Source: Gammaproteobacteria bacterium
GTDB lineage: Bacteria; Pseudomonadota; Gammaproteobacteria; UBA1113
Length of the DNA stretch: 46,235 nucleotides
Direction: 5' to 3'
NCBI GenBank assembly: GCA_021773305.1
Contig: JAJFKH010000005.1
Location: 1-46,235, forward strand
Below the pieces are notes generated by a model that saw nothing but the letters and a program-made list of their open reading frames with translations, had not been told where the DNA came from and made no database searches. This document shows positions 17,147-27,300 of the stretch, piece by piece (position 1 is the first letter of the stretch; every line of letters starts with the position of its first letter). The position numbers and the translations under genes were made by a program.

Positions 17147-17638
17147 TTAATCAGAATCGGTTTTTGGTATTGTTGCTGGATCACTTGGTGTTGTCATAGC
17201 ATCTGTTGCTTGAGTCATAGCGTCATTGATATTTTGAGCGGCGCTTCCCGCTGTGCTGTTAACAGATTCTTGCATCTCAGTGGCTGCTTCAGACGCTGCG
17301 CTGGAAGCATTCTGCGCGGCATCTTGCATGGTTTGGCTGGCTGAATCCGCTGCTTCGGTCATGTCATCCACCACACTGGGGTTTTCAGCGTTAACATCCA
17401 TCGTTGCAGTTTGATCGCTACTCATATTATCACTTGTCATGTCAGTGGCTTTTGCATCATTCATTTCAGGACTGCTGACGGTCACGGTTTCCATTGTTGA
17501 GACTGCCTCAACAGCATCACCTGGAGTTGTTGTTTCTGATGGAGCCACTTCATCAGTCTCAGAATCTTCTTGCTGGCAGGCAACAATACCCATCGCCAAG
17601 CCGAGGCCGGTTATGAAAATCATAATTTTTTTCAACAT
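17147..17638 (-). CDS. Ala/Ser-rich acidic lipoprotein
   Basis: A 163-residue lipoprotein. The signal peptide is MLKKIMIFITGLGLAMGIVAC, with the lipidated cysteine at residue 21. The mature protein is acidic and of low complexity: a Thr/Ser/Glu/Asp-rich linker, then an Ala-rich helical stretch with recurrent small-residue heptads (AADSASQTMQDAAQNASSAA and onward) that recalls Lpp-like or LEA-like amphipathic helices. No enzymatic domain is seen. It is likely anchored in the outer membrane and may act as a periplasmic spacer, which is conjecture. The start has a strong ribosome site AGGAGA. It is divergent from the LysM L,D-transpeptidase, and the two may share a regulatory region linked to the envelope. 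Confidence 0.75.
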   Translation of the reverse strand: MLKKIMIFITGLGLAMGIVACQQEDSETDEVAPSETTTPGDAVEAVSTMETVTVSSPEMNDAKATDMTSDNMSSDQTATMDVNAENPSVVDDMTEAADSASQTMQDAAQNASSAASEAATEMQESVNSTAGSAAQNINDAMTQATDAMTTPSDPATIPKTDSD

Positions 17639-17789
17639 TCTCTTCTCCTACTAATCATTTTGTTATCTTTCCAATCTCTCTTTCACCAGAGATGAGCAGT
17701 ACTCATACATAAAAGCATAGATAAGAATCATATTTAAGCAAGTTAATTTATATGAATGGATACTTAACCAGATAACTATTTGTACAAAA

Positions 17790-17819
17790 TTGCACAAATA
17801 GCCCTGGATCTGTTAGGAT
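17790..17819 (+). promoter_or_regulatory. sigma-70-like promoter of the LysM L,D-transpeptidase gene
   Basis: -35 TTGCAC (17790-17795), 18-base spacer, -10 TAGGAT (17814-17819) preceded by TGT, so also an extended -10. Transcription would start near 17826, downstream of the 17780 start option and upstream of the ATG at 17855, which decides the start of the gene. Confidence 0.5.
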
Positions 17820-17854
17820 TGAACGATAATTCAATTATTCGAGAGAGGATTTTT

Positions 17855-18775
17855 ATGAGGATTGTTCGTTTTTTGGGTACATGCTGTATCAGCATGATTG
17901 CTTTGTTTCCAGTTGCTGGAGTTTGCTTAAATTATAGCCTGAGTGGTAACGATCAAAAAATTGTCGGGGAACCCAAAACTATTGTTTTGCAGCAGGGAGA
18001 AACATTAACCAGCATGTCTCGCCAGCAAGGCGTTGGCTACTATGAAATTTTAGAGGCCAATCCGCAGTTGGATCCAAGCAATTTACAGCCCGGAACAGAA
18101 ATTCTTCTTCCCACGCAGTTTATTTTACCGGATGCACCCCACCGAGGCGTAGTGATAAACTTAGCAGAATTACGCTTGTACCTTTACTCTGAAGACGGCA
18201 AGTCTGTTGAAACAGTACCCGTTGGAATTGGCCGCCAAGGTTGGTCAACGCCCACAGGATTTACAGTAATTAAAGATCGTAGAGAGCATCCCACATGGAC
18301 TGTACCGACTTCAGTGAAGGTTGATATGGCTCGGCGAGGGGTGATACTCCCTGCTCAAGTAGGGCCGGGGCCGGATAACCCCCTTGGAGATCATGCCATG
18401 CGTTTGGGTATGGTCGGTTATGTTATCCACGGGACAAATCGACCAGAAGGTGTTGGACGTAGAACCAGTGCCGGTTGTATCCGAATGTTCCCTGAAGATG
18501 TTAAAAAAGTTTTCGAGCAAGTTGAAATTGGAACGCCTGTTGCTATTATCAATCAACCCTATAAGACCGCATGGCAGGATGATAATTTTTATTTTGAAGC
18601 CCATCAGCCTCTTCATGAGCAAAGGGAAAGGGTTCATGAGCGAGTTTTTCTTCTTGCTAAAAGAGAGATTAAACATTCCTTAGTTCAAAAAAATCGGGTT
18701 GTAAATTGGGATACAGTTCGAAAACAGATCAACGAACATAACGGGATCCCCCATATAATTTCTGACATCGGGTAA
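17855..18775 (+). CDS. L,D-transpeptidase with LysM domain (YkuD family)
   Basis: A 306-residue exported enzyme of the ErfK/YbiS/YnhG type, which cross-links peptidoglycan or attaches lipoprotein to it. It has an N-terminal signal/anchor helix (residues 4-27), a LysM domain at about 42-88 (VLQQGETLTSMSRQQGV to LQPGTEILLP), and a YkuD domain at about 96-235. The active site is complete: His192 in VIHGTNRP and the SAGCIRM motif with Cys208 and Arg210. The tail after 240 is charged and helical. The ATG at 17855 has the ribosome site GAGAGAGGA and is followed at once by a signal sequence. An earlier in-frame start at 17780 lies upstream of the promoter -10. Confidence 0.92.
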   Translation: MRIVRFLGTCCISMIALFPVAGVCLNYSLSGNDQKIVGEPKTIVLQQGETLTSMSRQQGVGYYEILEANPQLDPSNLQPGTEILLPTQFILPDAPHRGVVINLAELRLYLYSEDGKSVETVPVGIGRQGWSTPTGFTVIKDRREHPTWTVPTSVKVDMARRGVILPAQVGPGPDNPLGDHAMRLGMVGYVIHGTNRPEGVGRRTSAGCIRMFPEDVKKVFEQVEIGTPVAIINQPYKTAWQDDNFYFEAHQPLHEQRERVHERVFLLAKREIKHSLVQKNRVVNWDTVRKQINEHNGIPHIISDIG

Positions 18776-18881
18776 AGTTTGTCTGAAAAATGGTCTATAC
18801 TCATAGGAAGTGGGCATGGACCGGGGATTTTGCGTACCTACAATTTTTTTGAAGATAATTATACTTAGGTAGACAGCGGGT

Positions 18882-19343
18882 GTGAAAAAAATACGAAGGA
18901 GTGCAGGTTTTTCTTTACTTGAAGTGCTTATTGCTGTGGTCGTGTTGTCCATCGGCCTTCTCGGCATAGCAGGACTGCAACTCACGGGAATGCGTTTTGC
19001 CCATAATTCAAATTTACGATATCTTGCCGCGTTACAAGCCACAGACATGGCTGATAGAATGAGAGCCAACCGTGCTGGCATTATTGCCGGTAACTACAAC
19101 AACATCTCTGGTATTGGCTCTGATCCGAATTGCATTGAGACAGGGTGTTCGCCTGCTCAAATGGCGGCCACAGATGCTTTCCAATGGAATACTGTAAATG
19201 GTGGGAGCTTACCTACAGGTGTAGGTACTGTTGTGGGAGCAGGATTAAATTCAGTTTTTACAATTACCGTGTCATGGACTGAGATGGGGCCCGGTGGGGT
19301 TGCAGCCCAGGCACAAAATTTTACACTTAATTTTCAACCGTGA
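18882..19343 (+). CDS. pilV: type IV pilus minor pilin PilV
   Basis: A minor pilin/pseudopilin that primes pilus assembly with PilW, PilX and PilY1. The class III signal is clear: a short basic leader, cleavage after the Gly in SAGFSLLEVLIA, Glu5 of the mature protein, and a hydrophobic helix (VVVLSIGLLGIAGLQL). The following ALQATDMADRMRANR is diagnostic of PilV. The 153-residue length is normal. It begins with GTG; a -10-like TATACT lies at 18860-18865. In Pseudomonas a fimU/fimT gene precedes pilV, but here the preceding gene is the L,D-transpeptidase, so this minor-pilin operon starts with pilV. Confidence 0.92.
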   Translation: MKKIRRSAGFSLLEVLIAVVVLSIGLLGIAGLQLTGMRFAHNSNLRYLAALQATDMADRMRANRAGIIAGNYNNISGIGSDPNCIETGCSPAQMAATDAFQWNTVNGGSLPTGVGTVVGAGLNSVFTITVSWTEMGPGGVAAQAQNFTLNFQP

Positions 19344-19351
19344 GTTGATTT

Positions 19352-20350
19352 ATGGTTTTATTAGCAGTGCGATCATTAAAATCCCAAAATGGGATGAGTC
19401 TTGTTGAGCTGATGGTTTCCATTGTAGTAGCGCTGTTGCTGCTGGGGGGAATATTACAGATTTTAGTGAATAGTACCCAATCCCATCGGATACAAAATGC
19501 CTTAATGCGAGTCCAGGAAAATGGTCAATTTGCCATGGAATTAATGGCAAAAGATATACGCAATACAGATTTTTGGGGTTGTTTAACAAGTTTAGATGAT
19601 GTGAATAACTTACTTAATGGTTCAGGTGGTGGTTATGATATGGGTTTGCACGGTTTTATTGAAGGGATCAGTGGCACTGCTAATGAATCAGGAGGTGGCC
19701 CGGTGATAACCGGTACCGATACAATTACTGTTCGAGGCTCCAGGAGTGTTGCGAATGGCTTAACAATTCAAGCGCCATTTGGGCCTATTACATCCTCACC
19801 GATTAATGTGGGGCCGAACTCCAATATACAAACAAGTGACACCGTATTGGTAAGTGATTGCCTTGTGGGGGATTTTTTTCAAGCAACCGATGTGGATAGC
19901 GCGGGCAATATTAGTCATGCAGCGGGGGTTGGAACACCGGGTAATAGCACACCGAATTTAAGCAAAGTGTATACAGGGGATGCTGCGGTGTATCTTCCTT
20001 ATACCCATACCTACGATATTCGAGTGGGTAGTAGCGGTTTACCCGCATTATTTCGTACAGATGAAAATGGCAGCCAAGAAATTGTTGAAGGTGTGGAAAA
20101 TATGCTTATTCTCTATGGTGAAGATACGGATAATGATGGCACCGCAAATCGTTATGTTCGAGCGAATTCTGTAACCGACATGGATAATGTCGTGAGTATC
20201 AGACTTAATGTAGTGCTTGAGACACTAGAAGATAACCTGACACCAACTCCACAAAGCTACATATTTAATGAGCAAACTATTGTTCCTGGCGATAATCGCT
20301 TACGCAGAGTCTACAGTTCAACTATTGTTTTGCGAAACCGGAGTGGCTAA
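19352..20350 (+). CDS. pilW: type IV pilus minor pilin PilW
   Basis: A 332-residue prepilin-like protein. Its cleavage site and helix are in QNGMSLVELMVSIVVALLLL, with the conserved Glu at mature position 5. This is followed by NALMRVQENGQFAMELMAKD and DIRNTDFWGC, which mark PilW. The large C-terminal globular part (about 230 residues) is usual for this minor pilin. It follows pilV after 8 bases and precedes pilX with a 1-base gap, so the three are tightly packed. Confidence 0.92.
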   Translation: MVLLAVRSLKSQNGMSLVELMVSIVVALLLLGGILQILVNSTQSHRIQNALMRVQENGQFAMELMAKDIRNTDFWGCLTSLDDVNNLLNGSGGGYDMGLHGFIEGISGTANESGGGPVITGTDTITVRGSRSVANGLTIQAPFGPITSSPINVGPNSNIQTSDTVLVSDCLVGDFFQATDVDSAGNISHAAGVGTPGNSTPNLSKVYTGDAAVYLPYTHTYDIRVGSSGLPALFRTDENGSQEIVEGVENMLILYGEDTDNDGTANRYVRANSVTDMDNVVSIRLNVVLETLEDNLTPTPQSYIFNEQTIVPGDNRLRRVYSSTIVLRNRSG

Positions 20351-20351
20351 C

Positions 20352-20873
20352 ATGAATCAAGTCATCTTCCAAAAACAGCAAGGTGCCGTATTAGTTGTTG
20401 CCTTAATTGTGTTATTGGTCTTGACGTTAGTCGGTGTTGCTAGTTTACAGTCCACCTCTGTGGATGAGCGTATGGCAGGGAATTTGCGAGATTTGAATTT
20501 AGCATTGCAAGCGACTGATTCAGCTTTACGTGAGGCGGAAGGTATCATTGATGGTTTTGCCAATACCACAGGGTTTGGTACTGGGGGTGGATTATATTCT
20601 TTAGGGAATGCACCGGATCCATTTGCTGATAGTACTTGGACAGGTGCTAGCTCTAATGTGTCTACATTAGGTTTGGGATTGCCTAATAATCCAAGGTTTT
20701 TTATTGAATTGATTGGTGATTTTTCGGATGAAACAGGTACAGAAATTAATGTTTTAAATTACGGCCAATCTAGCGAAGGTGCTGTGACGGTCTTTCGTAT
20801 TGTTGCGAGAGGGACTGGGGCGGCTGATAAAGCACAAGTGATTTTAGAAAGTTTTTATGGCCGGCGTTTTTAG
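20352..20873 (+). CDS. pilX: type IV pilus minor pilin PilX
   Basis: A 173-residue minor pilin. The N-terminus KQQGAVLVVALIVLLVLTL gives a prepilin-type site (cleavage after QQG) in which the usual Glu5 is replaced by a hydrophobic residue, as is common in PilX-type proteins. It is followed by SVDERMAGNLRDLNLALQAT, a PilX signature. The ATG at 20352, right after the pilW stop, is chosen over an upstream in-frame start at 20268, which would lie within pilW and lack the prepilin leader form. It belongs to the pilVWX-pilY1 unit. Confidence 0.9.
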   Translation: MNQVIFQKQQGAVLVVALIVLLVLTLVGVASLQSTSVDERMAGNLRDLNLALQATDSALREAEGIIDGFANTTGFGTGGGLYSLGNAPDPFADSTWTGASSNVSTLGLGLPNNPRFFIELIGDFSDETGTEINVLNYGQSSEGAVTVFRIVARGTGAADKAQVILESFYGRRF

Positions 20874-20925
20874 TTTATATAAATAAAAAGGATTTTTACA
20901 ACTCTTTTTTTAGGGAGTGTAAAAT

Positions 20926-23900
20926 ATGCTTTATAATTTTTTTAAAAAAAATATTTTTTGGGCTATTGTCCCTCTTCTTTTCTTGACTCAAAGTACAATG
21001 AGTGCACCGGGGAATTTAGCCGATGAACCCTTAATTACATCGTTAGGTGTGGAGCCTAATATTATGTTCTTACTGGATAGTTCCGGCTCAATGCAAAATA
21101 TTGTCATTGATAGCCCCTACGATCCTAATGTTATTTATTTTACATGTCCCTCCAATATTACTCTCTTGCCAGGGAGTATTGTAGAAAATCGAGTCATTTG
21201 GGGCGAGGGGAAAATCTATTTTCGCTATGGCAGTTACACCTATGACTGGGGTGCTGCTTCTGGGTATGGTTATACGGGACGTCCTAACCGATGTTTTGAT
21301 CCAGATGAAGATTACACTGCTATGCTATATGCTAATACAGATGCAAGCTGGGCAAAACATGCAAGTGGTTATAATGAGACTATTTATACAGGGAATTATC
21401 TTAACTGGTATTTTGGAACGATGCCAAATTTATGGGGTTCTACCGCTCGTAATAAACCAGGTACGGAACGTCGAATTGAGGTGGAAAGGAATGTTGCAAA
21501 ACAACTGGTTAATAGCTTAGATGATGTGCGTATTGGTTTATCACGCTTTGATTGGGACTTCGGTGTTCGCATATTAGAGGGCATTGATAATATTGACAGC
21601 AATCGCAGTGCGGTATTATCAAAAATTGACAGTGTACCGGCAAGTGGTTATACCCCTTTAGCAGAAGCGATGCATGAACTAGGACGGTATTTTGTTCAGG
21701 GACATAATAATATATTAACGCTACATCCGGAAAGTGCTAATCCTAGTACAAAAAGTGCTTATGCTGTTTTTAATGATCCGCCTACTTATACAAGTGGTGT
21801 GCCCCAAGCATCGCCCATTCAATATTTTTGTCAAAAAAATTTCATTATATTGCTCACAGATGGACGTCCTACTCGGGATAGAGATGTGGATTCGAGTACA
21901 GGCTTGACGGATTATGATCGTGATTGCCAAGGGGCAAATCCTTCTTGTTTGTCCTATGATCGAAAGCCTAACTATGTGTATGATAATGAAGGAAGTGATT
22001 ATTTGGATGATGTTGCTATGGCAATGTACGATATTGATCTTCGACCGGATCTATCTGCCAATGATGGAACACCTGTTAAAAACAATGTGATCACTTACAC
22101 TATTGGATTTTCAGATCCCGTTGTTAAGGGCGATCCTTTGTTAAAGGATACGGCAAGTCAGTCTGGAGGATTGTTTTTTAATGCAGATAATTCTGAAGAA
22201 TTATTAAATGTTCTGCGGGAAGTTACCTCAGATATTTTTGATCAAGTAAGTACAGCCGCTGCGGCAACGTTTAATTCTGCAAATTTAACCCAAGACAGTG
22301 CATTATTTCTCGTGCAATTTAATACGTTAGGCTGGACAGGAAATTTGCTTCGTTATCCTATTGATGAGAATGGTGTTATTGGATCTTTAGAATGGGATGC
22401 TGCGACGATTTTAGACAATCAAGATATCAACGAGCGTTTTATATTCACTTACAATAGTGATACCAATACAGGTGTTCCATTTAAAACCCTAGCAAATTTA
22501 TCTATCGCTCAACAGATGGATTTAAATATAGCTCCTGATGGTAGCAATGATGGCTTAGGGCAACAGCGTCTTGATTTTCTTCGAGGCGATCGTAGTAGCG
22601 AAGGCAATCCATTTCGTGTCAGGCCCCACTTGTTAGGGGATATTGTCCATTCTACTCCAGTTTATGTGGGGCATCCAGAGAGTCATTGGCCTGATATTTC
22701 TCCTTTTCCCACGGCGGATGGCAATAAATACAGTGATTTTCAAAGTGGTAGTGCATTTAATCGTACTCCAGTTGTGTATGTAGGAGATAATAGTGGCATG
22801 CTGCAAGGATTTAATGGCAGCACAGGGGAAAGTATTTTTGCCTATATTCCGAGTAATTTATTTTCTACAAGTGTGAGTAAAGGCCTGCATTATTTAACCG
22901 ATCCTAATTATTTACATCGTTATTATGTTGATTTGACAACCAGTATTCAAGATGCCTATGTTGCTGTGACTACAGCAGGAGCAGCTGCTTGGCATACTGT
23001 TTTAGTGGGTGGTCAACGTGGAGGAGGGCGAGGCTATTTCGCCCTTAATGTGACAAACCCTAATCAATTTTCCGATGGCAATGCTAACGCGTTACTGATG
23101 TGGGAATTTACCAGCAATGACGATCAAGATTTAGGTTTTGCATTTAGTGATCCAATTATTGGGCTGATGAATAATGGTCGTTGGGCGGCAATTGTGGGTA
23201 ATGGATATAATAGTACCGGAACGGGTAGTGCTAAATTAATGATTTTATATTTAGATGGAGGATTGGATGGAAGTTGGACTCTCGGATCAGACTATGTTGT
23301 TATTGATACAAAACAAGGAAGTTTAACGGATTTAAATGGCCTTTCTTCCCCTGCTGCTGTGGATCTCGATGGTAATCGCACAATTGATCGTGTGTATGCT
23401 GGAGATTTATTTGGTAATCTTTGGGCTTTTGATTTATCTGGAAACAGTGCGTCTAGCTGGGGCGCAGCCTATGGATCCTCCACTAGCCCGGAACGTTTGT
23501 TTAATGGGCCAGGCAAAATTCAATCTATTACGGCGCGTCCTTTAGTGATGAAACATCCTACTCAAAATACAAGCGCTATTAACAAGCCTAATGTTTTAGT
23601 GTTATTTGGAAGTGGACAATATTTAACGAATCAAGATAAAATCAATCTTGATACTCAGTCATTTTTTGGTATTTGGGATCATGGGACAGGTGGTTTGACG
23701 AAAAATGACTTGACTCAGCAAACCATTGTGACTGAAACAGCAAGCAAACGAGTTGTGAGCAATCATGTTGTGCCCTATGGGGATAGTAGTGCTGCTGGTC
23801 AACAGGGTTGGTTTATTGACTTTATGAATGGCGAAAGAATTATTGTGACTTCTGCAATACGAGATGGAATTGTTTTTTTCAATACCTTGATCCCAGACAC

Positions 23901-24207
23901 TTCTTCTCCTTGTGCATTTGGTGGTACGGGGTGGATCATGGGTGTTACTGTGCTTCATGGAGGAGAGCCGGATGCGGTTATTTTGGATGTCAATAATGAC
24001 AATATTCTGGATGATAATGATAAACTTAATGACAATATTGTCAGCGGCCTAAAATTTTTAAATGGTATTCCCATGCAGGCAACATTGCGAGATGACTTTA
24101 TGTTTGTACCCGGTAGTGATGGTAGCATCAATCGTTTTCGAATTCTTAATCATGAAAAATTAGTCGGCAGAATTTCTTGGCATGATATGAGCGATGCTGA
24201 GGAATAA
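20926..24207 (+). CDS. pilY1: type IV pilus tip/assembly protein PilY1, copy 1
   Basis: A 1093-residue exported protein: signal peptide to about residue 27, an N-terminal von Willebrand A-like domain with the MIDAS sequence DSSGSM (residues 51-56), and a C-terminal PilC/PilY beta-propeller. Propeller marks are RTPVVYVGDNSGMLQGFN, LVGGQRGGGRGYFALNV, and a calcium-loop-like DLDGNRTID followed by RVYAGDLFGNLWAFD (around residues 812-835). A second acidic loop DVNNDNILDDND lies near the C-terminus. PilY1 caps the minor-pilin complex and mediates adhesion and surface sensing in related bacteria. The ribosome site AGGGAG precedes the ATG. It is followed by a full-length paralogue. Confidence 0.93.
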   Translation: MLYNFFKKNIFWAIVPLLFLTQSTMSAPGNLADEPLITSLGVEPNIMFLLDSSGSMQNIVIDSPYDPNVIYFTCPSNITLLPGSIVENRVIWGEGKIYFRYGSYTYDWGAASGYGYTGRPNRCFDPDEDYTAMLYANTDASWAKHASGYNETIYTGNYLNWYFGTMPNLWGSTARNKPGTERRIEVERNVAKQLVNSLDDVRIGLSRFDWDFGVRILEGIDNIDSNRSAVLSKIDSVPASGYTPLAEAMHELGRYFVQGHNNILTLHPESANPSTKSAYAVFNDPPTYTSGVPQASPIQYFCQKNFIILLTDGRPTRDRDVDSSTGLTDYDRDCQGANPSCLSYDRKPNYVYDNEGSDYLDDVAMAMYDIDLRPDLSANDGTPVKNNVITYTIGFSDPVVKGDPLLKDTASQSGGLFFNADNSEELLNVLREVTSDIFDQVSTAAAATFNSANLTQDSALFLVQFNTLGWTGNLLRYPIDENGVIGSLEWDAATILDNQDINERFIFTYNSDTNTGVPFKTLANLSIAQQMDLNIAPDGSNDGLGQQRLDFLRGDRSSEGNPFRVRPHLLGDIVHSTPVYVGHPESHWPDISPFPTADGNKYSDFQSGSAFNRTPVVYVGDNSGMLQGFNGSTGESIFAYIPSNLFSTSVSKGLHYLTDPNYLHRYYVDLTTSIQDAYVAVTTAGAAAWHTVLVGGQRGGGRGYFALNVTNPNQFSDGNANALLMWEFTSNDDQDLGFAFSDPIIGLMNNGRWAAIVGNGYNSTGTGSAKLMILYLDGGLDGSWTLGSDYVVIDTKQGSLTDLNGLSSPAAVDLDGNRTIDRVYAGDLFGNLWAFDLSGNSASSWGAAYGSSTSPERLFNGPGKIQSITARPLVMKHPTQNTSAINKPNVLVLFGSGQYLTNQDKINLDTQSFFGIWDHGTGGLTKNDLTQQTIVTETASKRVVSNHVVPYGDSSAAGQQGWFIDFMNGERIIVTSAIRDGIVFFNTLIPDTSSPCAFGGTGWIMGVTVLHGGEPDAVILDVNNDNILDDNDKLNDNIVSGLKFLNGIPMQATLRDDFMFVPGSDGSINRFRILNHEKLVGRISWHDMSDAEE

Positions 24208-24315
24208 ATACTATACTGTTGAATGTAAAGGAATAGGAGTCTTAATCGTTTGAACAAAAATGTATCTATTTTGTATGTCTGTTCGTTGTCACGATAGTGA
24301 TGAGAGGTTTTATCT

Positions 24316-27300
24316 GTGAATAAACTGGCTGAACGACTGATTATTTTTTTATTTGGACTTATTTTAGTCAGTCCTATCGCTGTCGCTGCGCCAGGAGCCA
24401 TAGCCTCAGAGCCGTTGTTAACCTCTGCCCGAGTTGATCCTAATATTATGTTAGCATTGGATAGCTCAGGCTCTATGAATAATATTGTCGAAGAATCTCC
24501 TTTTGATCCCAATGTGACTTACTTTAATTGTCCTGGTAGTATGGCTCTTGCGCCATATACCGATAATCTTGTCAAGATTCAACTGAGCGGGCGTTCTGGG
24601 CAGCCATACTTTTGTCTTGGACAGCCATACTCTTGTTTTGATAGTACTACCTTTGACTGGGGAGTGAATGTAGGAACTGACCCCGGCCCCACTGGTCATA
24701 GCAAACGCTGTTTTCAACATGATGGTGAATATAAGGCAAAGCTTTACGCCGATGCTAATTCGGGATCTAGAAAATACCCTTCGGGTTATGCAGATACAAC
24801 GTATACGGGTAACTACTTGAATTGGTATTTTGGAACTTCACCTCATCAGTGGGGATCGAGCGCTCGTAATAAACCGGGCACCCAAAGACGATTAGATGTA
24901 CAACGGGATGTTGCCATAGGGTTGGTGAATCAAATCAATCATGTTCGAGTCGGATTAACGCGATTTGATGGGAATGATGGTGCTGATATTTTGGTGGGTG
25001 TCAATGACATTGAGACTCATCGCAATACCCTTGTGAGTAATATTCAAAATATACCTGCCAGTGGAAATACTCCCTTGGCTGAAATGCTGCAAGAAATTGG
25101 TCGTTATTTTGTTCAAGGATACAATAATAATCTAACTCTGCACCCAGGAACATCTTATGCAACGACTAAAAGAGCCTATACGGTGTTTGATCGTCAACCT
25201 CGTTATAATTCGGGTGTTGTACAACGCTCACCTATCCAATATTTTTGTCAGAAAAATTTTAATATTATTGTGACCGATGGACGTCCTTCTGCGGATACAG
25301 GCATCAGTGCATCCAGTGGATTGCGTGATTACGATAGAGACTGTCTCAATGCTACGCCCAGTTGCGAGGAGCATGATCAAAAGCCTAGCCAAAACTATGA
25401 AAACGGTGGCAGTGACTACCTGGATGACGTCGCAATGGCCTTGTTTGATATGGATCTGCGCCCGGATTTAACTGACAACAACGGTGATCCCGTTAAAAAT
25501 AACATGATCACCTATACCATTGGATTTGCTGATCGTAATGTGCAAAATGATGCTTTGCTGCGAGATGCTGCGGGTCAAGGAGGGGGGATTTACTATGCAG
25601 CAAGTGATACAACAGGTTTAATTGATTCATTAGACGCGGTTGTTGCGTCCATTGCATCAAGTATTAATACCGCTGCTGCCGCAACGTTTAATGCTGCAAA
25701 TTTAACCTCAGACAGTGCCATTTTTTCAACTCAATATGATACGACAGATTGGACAGGAAATTTAATAAAATTTCCTGTTGATGAGCAAGGTAATATTGGC
25801 GCAGCTGTGTGGGAAGCGAGAACTATCTTAGATAACACAAATACCAATAATCGTTTTATTTTTACTTATAATCCTATTCTGAATCAAGGGGTACCTTTTA
25901 GGGATATTAGCCAACTCTCTGCGGCACAAGTGGCTGATTTAAATACAGCACCTGGTGGAGGAAATGATGGTAGAGCGCAACAGCGATTAAATTTTTTGAA
26001 CGGTGATAGAAGTCTCGAAGGCACAGTCTTTAGAACACGGACGCATATTTTAGGGGACACTGTGGATTCAGCGCCAGGATTTGTCGGAGCGCCTGAAAGT
26101 CATTGGCCTGATATCGCTCCATTTCCAACGGCCACAGGAAAAAAACATTCTGATTTTGCATCAGGAGCTGCAAAAAACCGTACACCAATGGTTTATGTTG
26201 GGGATAATGGTGGTTTTCTTCAAGGGTTTCGAGCAGATAATGGTGTGAATATTTTATCATTTATGCCGAGTAATCTTTTTTCTGACCAACAAACCCAAGG
26301 TTTGCACTACTTAACGGATCCAAATTATCAGCATCGTTTTTATGTGGATCTTTCTCCTGCTATTCAGGATGCTTATATTCCTGTAACACCTGGAGGAGGC
26401 AGTAACTGGCGCACAGTGCTAGTGGGAGGCGAACGGAATGGGGGACGAGGTTATTTTGCCTTAGACGTGACTGACCCAGGACGTTTTTTAGACAGTAACG
26501 CAGATCAAATTTTTCTTTGGGAGTTTTCCAATGTTAACGATCCAGATTTGGGATTCACTTTCAGCGATCCAACCATTGGTTTGATGAACAATGGACGCTG
26601 GGCAGCTATTTTTGGGAATGGTTATAACAATACGGGCAGCGGCAGGGCTAAATTATTTATTGTTTATCTGGATGGAGGATTAGATGGCACGTGGACGCCC
26701 GGTGTGGATTACGTGGTGCTGGATACTCGCAGAGGAACGTTATCTAATTTAAATGGGCTTTCTACACCGGCTGCAATTGACACGGATGGTAATAGAACCA
26801 TTGATCGTATTTATGCTGGAGATCTTTTTGGTAATATGTGGGCATTTGATGTTTCCAGTAGTAATCCTGGTGATTGGGGTGCAGCCTATGGCCCTGCATC
26901 CAGCCCTCGTCCTTTGTTCAGGGGGGGTAATTCTCAGCCCATCACAGCAAAACCCATTGTCGTCAATCATCCTAGCGTAGGAGATGATATTAACAACGAA
27001 CCTAATGTTATGGTTTTATTTGGTACAGGGCAATTTATTACAAGTGATGACAAACTCAATACAGATACCCAACGATTTTATGGTATTTGGGACTCGGGAA
27101 CGGGAAATTTGCGGCGTAATCGGTTAGTTCAACAAACTTTTGTGCAAGACACCGATAGCATTCGAATTGTGACAGATAGAACAGTACCTTATACGGCTAC
27201 GGGCGGTAGCCGACGATTGGGTTGGTATATATCATTGCCTGATAGTGGCGAGCGTGTGGTAACGACCCCACAAGTGAGGGGAGGCATTGTCTTTTTCACA

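Noticed and set aside
17780-17854. Longer N-terminus for the LysM L,D-transpeptidase
   Set aside because: It would start upstream of the promoter -10; the ATG at 17855 has a ribosome site and is followed directly by a signal sequence.
20268-20351. Longer start for pilX inside pilW
   Set aside because: The extra 28 residues are the pilW 3' end in another frame and would put the prepilin site far from the N-terminus; the ATG at 20352 gives a proper leader.
24208-24315. The pilY1 duplication as an assembly artefact
   Set aside because: The two copies differ throughout at DNA and protein level and have different signal peptides and start codons, so they are real paralogues.
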